64,000 nt of DNA from positions 1-64,000 of the forward strand of contig JAIQFC010000022.1 in NCBI GenBank assembly GCA_020073465.1. The letters are read 5' to 3'. Origin of the DNA: Terriglobia bacterium (GTDB lineage: Bacteria > Acidobacteriota > Terriglobia > Terriglobales > Acidobacteriaceae). Position 1 is the stretch's first letter. Every line of letters starts with the position of its first letter. Under the pieces are notes generated by a model. It ran no database searches and was not told the DNA's origin. It saw only the letters and a program-made list of their open reading frames with translations. The translations under genes and the position numbers were made by a program. Of this stretch, positions 1-8,580 are shown in pieces.

Positions 1-166
1 ACGGACGACCGACGCGAGCGTACATCGTGTCGAAGCGCCGCGACAGTTGAGTAAGTACCTCGTCCACCATGCCTCGGATGGCGCGCAGCGGATGATCCTT
101 CCGCACCCGCGCTTCCGGCGACAAGTAACTGAACATGTGACTCTGCTGCTGATCGTCTCCGCGCAT
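1..166 (-). CDS. IS5/IS1182-family transposase, N-terminal fragment (cut by window edge)
   Basis: The minus-strand reading frame starts at ATG 164-166 with MRGDDQQQSHMFSYLSPEA and continues in frame to base 1 (about 55 residues visible). An in-frame ATG at 181 would add five residues. The pattern SYLSPEARVRKDHPLR followed by DEVL and FDTMYARVGRP matches the N-terminal DUF772-like region of IS5/IS1182 transposases; this is recognition from memory. The DDE catalytic residues would lie beyond the window. It reads away from a terminal-repeat-like sequence at 204-222. No internal stop is visible, so it may be intact outside the window. Confidence 0.75.
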   Translation of the reverse strand, partial: MRGDDQQQSHMFSYLSPEARVRKDHPLRAIRGMVDEVLTQLSRRFDTMYARVGRP

Positions 167-223
167 GCCTTCTCGTACCATACAAGGCTGTGGATTACGA
201 GTGGTTTTTCAGCAGCCTGCTAG
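1..223 (-). mobile_element. Insertion sequence, IS5/IS1182-like, one end (runs off the window)
   Basis: The element enters the window on the minus strand. It carries the start of a transposase (1-166), and 36 bases upstream of that start is a terminal sequence, GTTTTTCAGCAGCCTGCTA (about 204-222). Read on the minus strand this begins TAGCAGGCTGCTGAAAAA, which resembles the terminal inverted repeats of IS5/IS1182-type elements. The other end lies outside the window, so the target duplication cannot be checked. The exact boundary near 222-223 is inferred. Confidence 0.6.
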
Positions 224-364
224 ACCTGCTGGTTCACGCGTGCGTGACGTCGTCTTCGATTCCGGCTAACGGCAGACTCTCGGGTAATCCGCTCCCAGCG
301 GGATGGCATTCCCTGTTGGATACGTCGCTGCAATGGAGGTAGGGCAACGGAACTGCCCTAAAAA

Positions 365-394
365 GAGGTTTCCCCGCGCATGGCGCGGGGAAAC
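365..394 (-). terminator. Rho-independent terminator of the 441-959 lipoprotein gene
   Basis: A perfect 12-bp stem (368-379 with 383-394, GTTTCCCCGCGC) closes a three-base loop. On the minus strand it is followed directly by CCTCTTTTTA. It lies about 45 bases past the stop of the minus-strand lipoprotein gene. Confidence 0.8.
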
Positions 395-440
395 GTTAGT
401 CCTTGTTCTTAGCGGAGGAGGCAATCGCCTGCGAGTTCGA

Positions 441-959
441 CTACGGGCCGCAGGAGCCGTCAGGAGCGTTGCCGGTGGCTGAAGCGACTCCGACAAACAC
501 GGGCTGAGACACGACACCTTTGTAGGTGGCCGTGATCTGATAAGAGCCGACGAGCGCCCAACTTGGGTTCCCCGTGCCGGTCTGGTTGAGATCGGTAAAG
601 GTGCAAACGAAAGGCTGCACCGCCGTTACCAGGCCGGTAGGGCTGATGGTCATCGTCAACGGAGGAGCATTCAGTGCAGCGCCGGTGAGATCGAAGCCAG
701 TCGGGGTGACCGTGTATGTCACCCAATTGGTGACGTCCACTAGTTTTCCGCTGGTGTAGTTAGCCGTCGCCTTAAGCTGGAGCACTCCACCCTCGCCTTT
801 GACTTCAAAAAACCCGGCGCTGCCTGCAGACGAGAGCGTAACCGACACCATTTTGTCGGACGTGCCGCATCCGCTCAAAGACAGGAGCACTGCGGCGCCA
901 AGAATTGCGGCCAGAACGTGTTTGCGTTTCACTTGAGAAAATCCTCCGCGAGATTTCAA
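441..959 (-). CDS. Exported lipoprotein with Ig-like (BIG2-type) domain
   Basis: The protein is 172 residues. The N-terminus has a basic stretch (KRKH), a hydrophobic core (LAAILGAAVLLSL) and a lipobox LSGC, so it should be lipidated and anchored in the envelope. The remaining part contains a single beta-rich module with LQLKATANYTSG, VTNWVTYTV and GVVSQPVFV, typical of bacterial Ig-like group 2 modules that present sites on surface proteins. No catalytic motif is visible. It is monocistronic, between an insertion-sequence end and a divergent propeller gene, and is followed by a strong terminator. Its specific role is unknown. Confidence 0.7.
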   Translation of the reverse strand: MKSRGGFSQVKRKHVLAAILGAAVLLSLSGCGTSDKMVSVTLSSAGSAGFFEVKGEGGVLQLKATANYTSGKLVDVTNWVTYTVTPTGFDLTGAALNAPPLTMTISPTGLVTAVQPFVCTFTDLNQTGTGNPSWALVGSYQITATYKGVVSQPVFVGVASATGNAPDGSCGP

Positions 960-1520
960 TTTGCATGTTGGCAGTTCCTAATTTCCGAGGCAAGGGAAAT
1001 GTGAGGTTACTATGCAAACCATCGTTCACGTCCTATGGTCACGAAGCTACTCACTGCGAGGAGTTTAGCGACACTCACGCTATAAGTGGAGAGTAACCTC
1101 GCGAGGAGTGGAATCGCTGACTCCCGGCTCTCCGTGCGGCTTTCGAGGGTCTCCAGGTCACGGCGCTTCGCAAAATACATTTCCTGAAATCACTGGCGGA
1201 CATCATCTGAAGTTATAAGTCGATCGCGTAAGCCACATCACTCCATAGCAAGGTCAGCGTGCAGAACGCTCGAACCCTCGTCAGCTTTGGGTTTGGCGTG
1301 ATGAATCAAAACGTTACCTGCGTGAGACCAGTGACATTCGTAACGTTGCCATCAGATTACCTTCTATCTAGTATCGCGACTGGATAAGAGTTTCTTCACT
1401 CCTCGGCGGGGAACCACACCGCGAGGACGGTCCGGCCCCGATCCAGATTCGCGAACGTGCGGTGACTCGTTCGCAAGATAGAACGTTCGCAACGCGTGAA
1501 GTTGAGGTGGAGGTAGTTTC
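960..1520. other. Intergenic region between two divergent lipoprotein genes
   Basis: These 560 bases hold no reading frame I can support. They must contain the promoters of the two divergent genes. The octamer-like GTTACCTGCG / CGTAACGTTGCC sequences around 1311-1347 are weak inverted copies. No clear sigma70 box pair was identified. Confidence 0.5.
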
Positions 1521-2747
1521 ATGATGGCAAGAGCTCGAGCGCTGCTCCTCAGTGTGTTCGTGATGCTGCTGACCATGTTCCTGGTCAATTGCAGTCCCTA
1601 TTCGTGCCGAGTCACGTTTGGCAATTCGACCTGCACCCCATCGGGTTCCGGGCTGGGTAGCGGCGGCAGCGGAGGAGGCGGCGGAGGTGGTGGAGGAGGC
1701 GGGAGCACGATCGACCCCTCGAAGGCGAGCACCCTCGTTTACTACTCCAGTTCGCTTCAGGCGGCGGGCTTTGGAGGCACCACGTTCTTGCCACTGACCG
1801 GCTACACGGCTCCGGCCACGTCCAGCCTTGCCGACGAGTTGGCGATTGTGAACAAGAAATTCCTGTATGTCCCTACAGGATCTGACACAGTTGAAGGATT
1901 CAGTATTAACCGGAGCACCGGAGCGCTGACGCCCGTTCCCGGAAGCCCTTTTACGGCGCCCGGGGGAGGGACGGTAGATGGTGTGTGGTCTGATCCACAG
2001 GGCCGGTTCCTCTTTGCAGGAAGTGAAGGGCTGCCGTTCATCTGGGCGTTCCAGATCAATGCCTCGACTGGGGCGCTGACTTTGTCTCCCGGATCTCCAT
2101 TTACGACGGGCTTTTCCGGCGCTGACATTATTACGGTGGATGCAAGCGGCAAATTCCTGTATGCAGGACAGAGTTCCGCGCTCAGTGGGGTCGCGGCATT
2201 TTCCATTAATCAGTCGACAGGTGACTTGACGCCGATCGCCGGAATGCCGTTCTTCCTTGGAATCGCCCAGCTCCATGCCAGTCCGACGGCGGAATTTCTG
2301 CTGGGAGTCACCGACATCCAGGACTCAGGAATGGGGACCAACCAGCACATCTTTGTGTATCCGATTGATCCCAACAGCGGAGTGCCGTCGGCGATCAACG
2401 GCCAGCAATTCCTGACCTCTGCAGCGCCGATTGACTTTGCCATATCGCCCAACGGGCAGTTGGTCTACACCTTTGGGACTCTGACAAATACGAGCTCGGT
2501 ACAGGCCATCGAAGGCTTCTCGATGAACACAACCACGGGAGCACTCGCATCGTTGGGAGCACCGTTCACGAGCCTGCCCGCAGCGTCAGGGTGCCAGTTT
2601 GACCAGAGCGGTGCGGACCTGTTCTGTGTCGATTCGATCTTCGGCTCGCAGCTGTTCGTGCTGGGTGTGAACTCCGGTACGGGAGCGCTCACGCATATCG
2701 CTGATTTGTCTGTTGCAAGTAACTTCCCGTTCGCGGTGACCGACTAG
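1521..2747 (+). CDS. Lactonase-like seven-bladed beta-propeller lipoprotein
   Basis: The protein is 408 residues. It starts MMARARALLLSVFVML and has a lipobox-like LVNC near residue 24, so it is probably a lipoprotein. Next comes a flexible tract with eleven consecutive glycines (about residues 51-61). The rest is a repeat of blades with the signature FSINxSTGALTPVPGSPF and ASGKFLYA, the 6-phosphogluconolactonase-like (YVTN/Lactonase_7-bladed) fold common in Acidobacteriota surface proteins. Enzyme activity is doubtful; a binding role is equally possible. The start has a GGAGG sequence about nine bases upstream. It is followed by a terminator. Confidence 0.75.
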   Translation: MMARARALLLSVFVMLLTMFLVNCSPYSCRVTFGNSTCTPSGSGLGSGGSGGGGGGGGGGGSTIDPSKASTLVYYSSSLQAAGFGGTTFLPLTGYTAPATSSLADELAIVNKKFLYVPTGSDTVEGFSINRSTGALTPVPGSPFTAPGGGTVDGVWSDPQGRFLFAGSEGLPFIWAFQINASTGALTLSPGSPFTTGFSGADIITVDASGKFLYAGQSSALSGVAAFSINQSTGDLTPIAGMPFFLGIAQLHASPTAEFLLGVTDIQDSGMGTNQHIFVYPIDPNSGVPSAINGQQFLTSAAPIDFAISPNGQLVYTFGTLTNTSSVQAIEGFSMNTTTGALASLGAPFTSLPAASGCQFDQSGADLFCVDSIFGSQLFVLGVNSGTGALTHIADLSVASNFPFAVTD

Positions 2748-2793
2748 GGCAAGAGCGGAGAACGACGCCGCAACGGTGGCTATTGGCGTTTTT

Positions 2794-2825
2794 GAGACCC
2801 GCGCACCACGCGGGTCTCTTCTCGT
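2794..2825 (+). terminator. Rho-independent terminator after the propeller gene
   Basis: The stem GAGACCCGCG (2794-2803) pairs with CGCGGGTCTC (2809-2818) across a five-base loop. It is followed by the T-rich stretch TTCTCGTTT. Confidence 0.75.
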
Positions 2826-2979
2826 TTACGCGGACGGCGGTACAATAGAATATCCATTGATCCGCGAGGCGTGGCCGAGTTGTCGCCGGGGAAGGAACGT
2901 GCCCGAGGAGAGAGGGCGATACAAACCTTTTTACGCGTCCCATCGTCTGAGTTAGAGGGGGCAGTCCGCCCGCGAAATA

Positions 2980-5544
2980 GTGGCCATCAAGATCAAGATT
3001 CCGAAGGGTGACGGGGAACAAGGCAGTCCGCGGAGGCGCGGGTTACCTCGTGATCCAGTCCTGCGCGCCGCTCTGGTGGCGTTCCTGATTCTCGCGGTTT
3101 CGTTTACCGTCCTGTTTTCCTATTTCTATATCAAGTACGACCGGATCATTGAGCGGCGGTTCCGCTCTCCGGTGTTCAGCAACTCGGCGAAGATTTATGC
3201 CATCCCGCAAATGGTGCGGGACGGAGAGAAGATCGGGGCCAGGGAGATTGCGGCGAGCCTGCGGCGGGCCGGCTATGCCGACAAGGACGGCGAGTCTCAA
3301 CTCGGCAGCTTCCGGCTGGTGAGTGATGGAATCGAGATCACTCCGGGGCCAGAGTCGTACCACAGCCCGGAACCGGCGCGGATCAAGATCGAGGACGGGC
3401 AGGTCGCCAGCATCACCAGCAAGGGCAACGAGCTCTCTGCGTACGAACTGGAGCCGCAGCTAGTCACCGCATTGTTCGATGCCGAACAGCGCTCCAAGCG
3501 GCAACTGGTGAAGTACGACGAGATTCCTCCGATCATGATGCAGGCGGTGCTGGCGATTGAGGACCGGAGGTTTTTTGAGCACAGCGGGGTGAACTTCCTG
3601 CGCATGGCGGAAGCCACCTGGATCGATTTGACCCGCGGCCGGCATGAGCAGGGTGGATCGACCATCACCATGCAACTGTCGCGCGGATTCTTCCTGACCC
3701 CGGAGAAGACGGTGAAGCGGAAGCTCACCGAAATGCTGATCGCGGAAGAACTCGAGCAGAAGTTCAGCAAACAGCAGATATTCGAGTTCTACGCGAACTG
3801 GGTCGATCTGGGACAGCGAGGATCGTTTGCCATCAGCGGGTTCGCGGAAGCCTCCCGCGCTTACTTCAATAAGGATCTGAAAGACATCACGCTCCCGGAA
3901 GCGGCGCTGCTGGCGGGATTGATCCAGCGTCCAAGCTATCTGTCGCCCTACCGGCACCCCGAGCGCGCCCTGGAGCGGCGGAATCTCGTTCTGGACTCGA
4001 TGGTGGATATTCACGCCATCACGCGGGAACAGGCGGAAAAGGCCAAGGCTACGCCGTTGAAGCTGGCGCCGCCGAACGTGGAGGCGAGCGATGCGCCCTA
4101 TTTCGTCGACATGGTGCGCGACACGCTGATCAACAAGTTCAACGAGCGTGACCTCAATGATCAGTCGTACCGCATTTACACCACGCTTGACCCTGATTTG
4201 CAGAAGGCGGCTGCCCAGTCCGTGGAGATGGGCATCAAGCTGGTGGATGAGCAGGTCAAGAAGCTGCGGACCAAGCGTGTGAAAGTTGGGAAGAAGATGG
4301 AGAACCAGGTCGCGCCGGGCCCGCAGGCGCAAGTGGCGCTGGTGGCTTTGGATCCGCATACCGGTGCCGTCCTGGCTCTGGTGGGAGGACGCGACTATGG
4401 ATGGAGCCAATTGAATCACGCAGTGGCGAAGCGGCCCACGGGATCGATCTTCAAGCCGTTCGTCTACGCCGCAGCCGTGAACACGGCGTTGGACGGCTCG
4501 ACGGCGGTGATCACTCCGGCTTCTACGGTGACCGATGCACCTTCCTCTTTCGCCTATGGCGACCAGATTTATGAGCCCCGCAACTACAGAGAGGAATATC
4601 ACGGCGATGTGACGCTGCGGTACGCGTTGGCCATGTCCCTGAACAACGCGACGGTAAAGGTGGCGGAAGAGGTCGGTTATGACAAGGTGGCCGACGTGGC
4701 GAGGAATGCAGGCATCGTGTCGGTGAAGGCGACGCCGGCAATGGCGCTCGGCTCTTACGATGCGACGCCGATGGATATGGCTGGCGCGTACACCTCCTTT
4801 GCGAACAATGGCATTCGGCTCTCGCCGATTCTGGTGAGTTCCGTTCGCAACGCCAAAGGAGACGTGATCGCGAACTTCAACACTGACCAGCGTCAGGTGC
4901 TCGATCCGCGCATCGCCTACGTCATGACGGACATGATGGAGGGCGTCATCAACAACGGGCTGGGATACTCGGCCGTGCGGGTGCGGGGATTCACACCGCC
5001 CGCAGCGGGAAAGACTGGCACTTCTCACGATGGCTGGTTTGCGGGATACACCTCGAACTTGCTCTGCATCGTCTGGGTGGGATTCGATGACTACAGCGAC
5101 TTGCGGTTGAGCGGTGCGCAGACGGCGGCTCCGATCTGGACCGAGTTCATGAAGAAGGCGTCGACGCTGCCGCAATATTCGGACATGAGGGAGTTCGCCC
5201 AACCCACCGGCGTGGTGGATGTGCAACTGGACAAGGCGACCAACCGGCTGGCCACTCCGACCTGTCCGGACGACTATGTCTCTGCCTTCGTCGCGGGAAC
5301 CGAGCCCCGCGAGACTTGCGACCAGCAGGGCGGAGTGGCGGGGTTCTTCTCGCGGATGTTTGGAGCTGGGGCCGAGAAAGCAACGCCTCCGCAGGCCCAG
5401 GCAATTGGGCCCGATGGGAAGCCGATCGAGGATCCCAAGAAGAAGAAGGGGTTTCTGGGTAAGATTGCAGGCATTTTCAAGGATGACAAATCGTCGGCTC
5501 CGGTGTCTAAACCTGCAGACAGCGGGGGAAGTCCGCCGCAGTAA
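2980..5544 (+). CDS. Class A penicillin-binding protein (bifunctional transglycosylase/transpeptidase, PBP1 type)
   Basis: This 854-residue inner-membrane enzyme polymerises lipid II and crosslinks peptidoglycan. A basic cytoplasmic start is followed by one membrane segment (about residues 27-50). The GT51 domain (about 165-360) has the catalytic Glu194 in EDRRFFEH and the GGSTITMQL motif. The transpeptidase domain (about 430-720) has the nucleophile motif SIFK at 489-492, SLN at 553-555 and KTG at 678-680, so all three penicillin-binding motifs are intact. A UB2H-like segment probably lies between the membrane segment and the GT domain, as in PBP1B. The tail after 740 is low-complexity and Lys/Pro-rich. 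Start is GTG at 2980 with no close Shine-Dalgarno sequence. The TPR gene follows 129 bases downstream. Confidence 0.92.
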   Translation: MAIKIKIPKGDGEQGSPRRRGLPRDPVLRAALVAFLILAVSFTVLFSYFYIKYDRIIERRFRSPVFSNSAKIYAIPQMVRDGEKIGAREIAASLRRAGYADKDGESQLGSFRLVSDGIEITPGPESYHSPEPARIKIEDGQVASITSKGNELSAYELEPQLVTALFDAEQRSKRQLVKYDEIPPIMMQAVLAIEDRRFFEHSGVNFLRMAEATWIDLTRGRHEQGGSTITMQLSRGFFLTPEKTVKRKLTEMLIAEELEQKFSKQQIFEFYANWVDLGQRGSFAISGFAEASRAYFNKDLKDITLPEAALLAGLIQRPSYLSPYRHPERALERRNLVLDSMVDIHAITREQAEKAKATPLKLAPPNVEASDAPYFVDMVRDTLINKFNERDLNDQSYRIYTTLDPDLQKAAAQSVEMGIKLVDEQVKKLRTKRVKVGKKMENQVAPGPQAQVALVALDPHTGAVLALVGGRDYGWSQLNHAVAKRPTGSIFKPFVYAAAVNTALDGSTAVITPASTVTDAPSSFAYGDQIYEPRNYREEYHGDVTLRYALAMSLNNATVKVAEEVGYDKVADVARNAGIVSVKATPAMALGSYDATPMDMAGAYTSFANNGIRLSPILVSSVRNAKGDVIANFNTDQRQVLDPRIAYVMTDMMEGVINNGLGYSAVRVRGFTPPAAGKTGTSHDGWFAGYTSNLLCIVWVGFDDYSDLRLSGAQTAAPIWTEFMKKASTLPQYSDMREFAQPTGVVDVQLDKATNRLATPTCPDDYVSAFVAGTEPRETCDQQGGVAGFFSRMFGAGAEKATPPQAQAIGPDGKPIEDPKKKKGFLGKIAGIFKDDKSSAPVSKPADSGGSPPQ

Positions 5545-5673
5545 TCGGCCGCATGGATTGGTTGCGTTTTGGGCCTTGGCAGGAACAACTTAACGCAAAA
5601 CCTGCGCCGCAAGGCTGAAACTGTGTCAGAATAACTCCGCTGGAATGGTTCGTCGCTTGTTCGGGGGTGGCCC

Positions 5674-6501
5674 ATGACGTCCTGCCCGAAGTCCTTCCTG
5701 GTTTTCGTTACTTTTCTCGTAACCTTTGTCCTCACTCTGTGCGCTGGTTCTTCGGCGCAGATTTCTCACTCCGAGCAGGTGCAGATTACGCCTCCGCTGA
5801 TCCGGACGGTTGATCCGCCGGCGCCGGATGCGACGGTGGCTGACCTGGAGTCGCGCGCCGACCAGTTGCGCAGTTCGAAGCTCTATCTGGACGCACTGGA
5901 CTACTATCGCGCGGCGCTGAGCAAGGAACCCAATTCCGCCCGCTTGCTCAACAAGATCGGCATCAGTGAATTGATGATGCAGCGCTACAAAGAGGCGCGC
6001 AAGTCGTTCGAGCGATCGGTCAAGGCAGACCGCAACTTTGCTGATGCCTACAACAATCTTGGCGTCGTTTTGTACGAGGGGAAGAAGTACGGAGCTGCGA
6101 TCAAGCAGTATCGCAAGGCCATTGCGCTCGATAGCAGCTCGGCTTCGTTCTTCAGCAACCTGGGTGCGGCACATTTCTCGAAGAAGGAATTTGAGCCGGC
6201 TGTGATCGCTTACCAGCACGCTTTAGAACTGGATCCCGAGGTATTCGAGCGGACTTCGCGTGGAGGAGTGCAGGCACAACTGCCTAATCCCGAGGACCGC
6301 GCCCGCTACGACTACACGGTTGCGAAGCTTTACGCGAAAATGGGGTTCTCGGACCGGTCCCTGAACTACCTGAGAAAGGCGATTGAAGGGGGCTACAAGG
6401 ATTTCAGGGACGTCTACAAAGACGTGGAGTTCTCGGAACTGCGCAAAGATCCACGGTTCACCGAGCTGATGGCTTCGAAAACGCCGGCGCTTCCGGAATA
6501 G
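5674..6501 (+). CDS. Exported TPR-repeat protein
   Basis: The protein is 275 residues. The N-terminal 29 residues form a signal peptide (hydrophobic core FLVFVTFLVTFVLTLCAG, then SSAQ). About three to four tetratricopeptide repeats follow (about residues 50-195), with signatures such as ALDYYRAALSKEPNSARLLN, FADAYNNLGVVLYEGKKY and ASFFSNLGAAHFSKKEFEPA. The C-terminal part (YAKMGFSDRSLNYLRKAIE) looks like another degenerate repeat. TPRs are protein-binding scaffolds. It sits just downstream of the penicillin-binding protein, which suggests but does not show a role in cell-wall assembly. ATG start; upstream Shine-Dalgarno sequence weak (GGGGGTGG). Confidence 0.75.
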   Translation: MTSCPKSFLVFVTFLVTFVLTLCAGSSAQISHSEQVQITPPLIRTVDPPAPDATVADLESRADQLRSSKLYLDALDYYRAALSKEPNSARLLNKIGISELMMQRYKEARKSFERSVKADRNFADAYNNLGVVLYEGKKYGAAIKQYRKAIALDSSSASFFSNLGAAHFSKKEFEPAVIAYQHALELDPEVFERTSRGGVQAQLPNPEDRARYDYTVAKLYAKMGFSDRSLNYLRKAIEGGYKDFRDVYKDVEFSELRKDPRFTELMASKTPALPE

Positions 6502-6682
6502 TCCCTTCCTGCGAGCGGCACGCACCGATCTTCGGCGAAACAATAACACGAACGCCTGCAGTGTTTTCTGTGTGTTCGGTCGGTGTGTGCGGCTATTCTG
6601 TTGTCGAACTCCGGACAATTACAAAGTTTTACAAAACTAGACGCAACTTCGCGGGGTTCTGGGGTTTAATCATTGCAAATAC

Positions 6683-6773
6683 TCCTGAAAACAACAGGGT
6701 GAGTAAGGAGAAACGGTAGCCCATCGGATGCTGACCCGAGCACGCCCCAAGCAAGCATCCGGTGGGTTTTTTT
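6683..6773 (+). ncRNA. Candidate structured small RNA with intrinsic terminator
   Basis: Between two convergent genes lies a first stem (CTCCT near 6683, AGGAG near 6707). A long hairpin follows: CCCATCGGATGCT at 6720-6732 pairs with AGCATCCGGTGGG at 6754-6766, with one G-T pair. Seven T residues come next (6767-6773). The first loop contains GGGT and the second ACCC, so a loop-loop contact is possible. An AT-rich palindrome AGTTTTACAAAACT (6625-6638) lies upstream. The nearest upstream gene ends 180 bases earlier. The simpler reading is a terminator with a long loop serving the TPR gene. The RNA-gene call is inference. Confidence 0.35.
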
Positions 6774-6874
6774 CTGCTCTTGGCTGTTGGCTCTTGGCCT
6801 TTAGCTCGAGCTTCCTCCGAGCACACTGCGGACTCAAGACGAGAAATCCGGGGGTGTACGGTTGGGAGCTGTTC

Positions 6875-7507
6875 TTATTGCACCGAAGGACTGCGCTGGT
6901 TGATGTATTCCCCGACGATGCGCTTCCATCTGCCTTGCGCCTTGAGGATGAACTCCACGGCGTCTCGCAGGGCGCCTTCGCCTCCGGGGTGGGGGGTAAC
7001 GTAATGGGCCTCTTTCTTGACCTCGGCGCGGGCGTTCTTCACGGCGATGGCTAAGCCTCCGGCGCGCATGGCGGGGAGATCAATCACGTCGTCGCCGATG
7101 AACGCAGCTTCTTCACTTTTCAAACCTTCCTGCTTCACGATTTCCAGGAAACACGTCGCCTTGTCCTGCACTCCCTGACGTACGTGCTCGAGTTTGAGGT
7201 CGCGGGCGCGAAGCGCAACGGTTTCGGAAATGCGCTTCGTGATCAGCCCGGTCTTGATGCCGGCCATGCGCGCCAACGAGATCGACGTGCCGTCATGGGC
7301 GTGGAAGCCTTTGGCTTCGATCAGGCTCTGGCTATGCAGGCCAAAGCCGCCTTCGCCGCCGTGCTTGGCGGACTGTTCGAGCACGCTCTGCTGCGATCCG
7401 GCGGGGGCCGGAAAGATGAAGAGCTTGCCGTCGGTGAGGACTCCATCTACGTCGAAGAGCAGGAGCTTGATCTTGCGGGCGCGGGCTTGGGCTGAGAGTC
7501 TGGGCAT
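6875..7507 (-). CDS. kdsC: 3-deoxy-D-manno-octulosonate 8-phosphate phosphatase (KdsC-like HAD hydrolase)
   Basis: This 210-residue HAD-superfamily (IIIC) phosphatase should hydrolyse Kdo-8-phosphate to Kdo for lipopolysaccharide core synthesis in the cytoplasm. Motif I is FDVDGVLTDG with nucleophile Asp19 and acid Asp21. Motif II lies around GLITKR, a Lys stands in the middle region, and motif III/IV is FIGDDVIDLPAM. Usual KdsC proteins are about 170-190 residues; this one has some 25 extra residues between KLFIF and GFHAHDG (about 31-58), rich in Ser/Gln/Gly. The C-terminal tail GRWKRIVGEYI is typical. ATG start at 7507. It is monocistronic and convergent with the TPR gene. A related phosphatase specificity cannot be excluded. 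Confidence 0.8.
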   Translation of the reverse strand: MPRLSAQARARKIKLLLFDVDGVLTDGKLFIFPAPAGSQQSVLEQSAKHGGEGGFGLHSQSLIEAKGFHAHDGTSISLARMAGIKTGLITKRISETVALRARDLKLEHVRQGVQDKATCFLEIVKQEGLKSEEAAFIGDDVIDLPAMRAGGLAIAVKNARAEVKKEAHYVTPHPGGEGALRDAVEFILKAQGRWKRIVGEYINQRSPSVQ

Positions 7508-8019
7508 CGCGGGAAATTCAGTTTTCCTATCTGGAGCATCCGATTCTATCAGGACACTGGCGCGAACTACGGGCTCATCACAGCCGGCGAGGAACGCCTA
7601 TCAGGCAGCAGATCATTTTGCTGCGGGATGTGATGGATGCAGCTCTCCGCAAGCGGACCCTACGCGACAGAATGGGAGACTCGCGTTGGCTGGGGGCGGA
7701 ACGCGAGTAATCCAGCAACTGCAGGGGGCTTCGGAGGAACAGGGGTCTGGCGGCGCCAGGGTGCCCCTGAAAAATGGCTGGACGGCAGGGAACTTTTTTG
7801 CCGGAAGAGCCGTAACGTCAATCAGAGACACTGCAGCAAGAGTCTCAGAACTTTGAACACTTCTCACACTCGGTTTGGCGGCCCAGGTGAGAACAGTTCT
7901 GGAGTGCAGAGTCCTATTGCTGTCTTCCAGGCATTTCTCTGCTGCTTCCACCAGCGTCAAACACCAGCCATGCCGCCTCCAACCGGTTCCCGACGTTTTC
8001 GGGAAAGAATGAGGATCGC
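7508..8019. other. Intergenic region with small inverted repeats
   Basis: These 512 bases separate the KdsC-like gene from a small exported-protein gene transcribed away from it. I see no supportable reading frame. There is a 9-bp stem ACTCGCGTT/AACGCGAGT (about 7678-7709) and a short CTGGCG-G-CGCCAG palindrome (about 7747-7759). These may be extragenic palindromes; neither is followed by a T tract. Confidence 0.4.
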
Positions 8020-8406
8020 ATGAAGTCGGGAAAGTTCTTTACAAGTCTGTTGTTGGGTGTGGTGATGGCGATGGCGGCGACCGCGTCCGCGGCCGAAAAA
8101 GCCACCCTGGAACTTCGGGACGCCGTTACCGTGAACGGGAAACAAGTCCCTGCTGGCAAGTACACCTTAACTTGGGAGGACAGTGGGCCAAACGTGGAGC
8201 TCAAGTTCCTCAAGGGCAAGAATGTGATCGTCACGACTACAGCCCAAGAGGTGAGTCTCGCCACGGCTGCTCTCAGAAACGCGATTGTGACCAAGGATGG
8301 TGACAGTCCTCTTGCGCTGACGCAGCTTCAGTTCGCCGGGAAGAAGTACGCCTTGGCGATCAGCGCGGACTCGGTGCAAACGGCAGCCGACACCGGTCAA
8401 AAATAA
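8020..8406 (+). CDS. Small exported protein, function unknown
   Basis: The protein is 128 residues with a clear signal peptide (MKSGKFFTSLLLGVVMAMAA, cleavage after ASA). The mature part is beta-rich: ATLELRDAVTVNGKQVPAGKYTLTW then GPNVELKFLKGKNVIVTTTA. The phrase NGKQVPAGKYTL resembles small acidobacterial exported proteins with an immunoglobulin or lipocalin-like sandwich, a class without an assigned function. ATG start preceded by GAAAGAATGAGG. It is monocistronic and has its own terminator 21 bases past the stop. Confidence 0.6.
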   Translation: MKSGKFFTSLLLGVVMAMAATASAAEKATLELRDAVTVNGKQVPAGKYTLTWEDSGPNVELKFLKGKNVIVTTTAQEVSLATAALRNAIVTKDGDSPLALTQLQFAGKKYALAISADSVQTAADTGQK

Positions 8407-8426
8407 CGGTGCCGATCGAGATGGGA

Positions 8427-8459
8427 AACGGGGGCCTGATGAGGTCCCCGTTGTGTTTT
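8427..8459 (+). terminator. Rho-independent terminator after the small exported protein gene
   Basis: AACGGGGGCC (8427-8436) pairs with GGTCCCCGTT (8443-8452), with one mismatch. GTGTTTTG follows. Confidence 0.7.
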
Positions 8460-8580
8460 GGTGCGGTTGCTCCCCGGAACTGAACCGCGGCCAGGCCGGA
8501 TCCTCCGGCGGGGATGCCGGCAGCTCGATCCTGAAAAGCGAACAATTTACGAAAGTCAGCTTCAGAGTTAGAATACCGGC

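Noticed and set aside
2870-2960. GCGTGGCCGAGTTG sequence resembling the D arm of a tRNA-Ser or tRNA-Leu
   Set aside because: No anticodon arm, T arm or acceptor pairing could be found around it.
3460-5226. 588-codon open frame on the minus strand opposite the penicillin-binding protein
   Set aside because: It is the antisense of a well-conserved enzyme gene with all motifs intact, and its own translation is His/Arg-rich without any domain.
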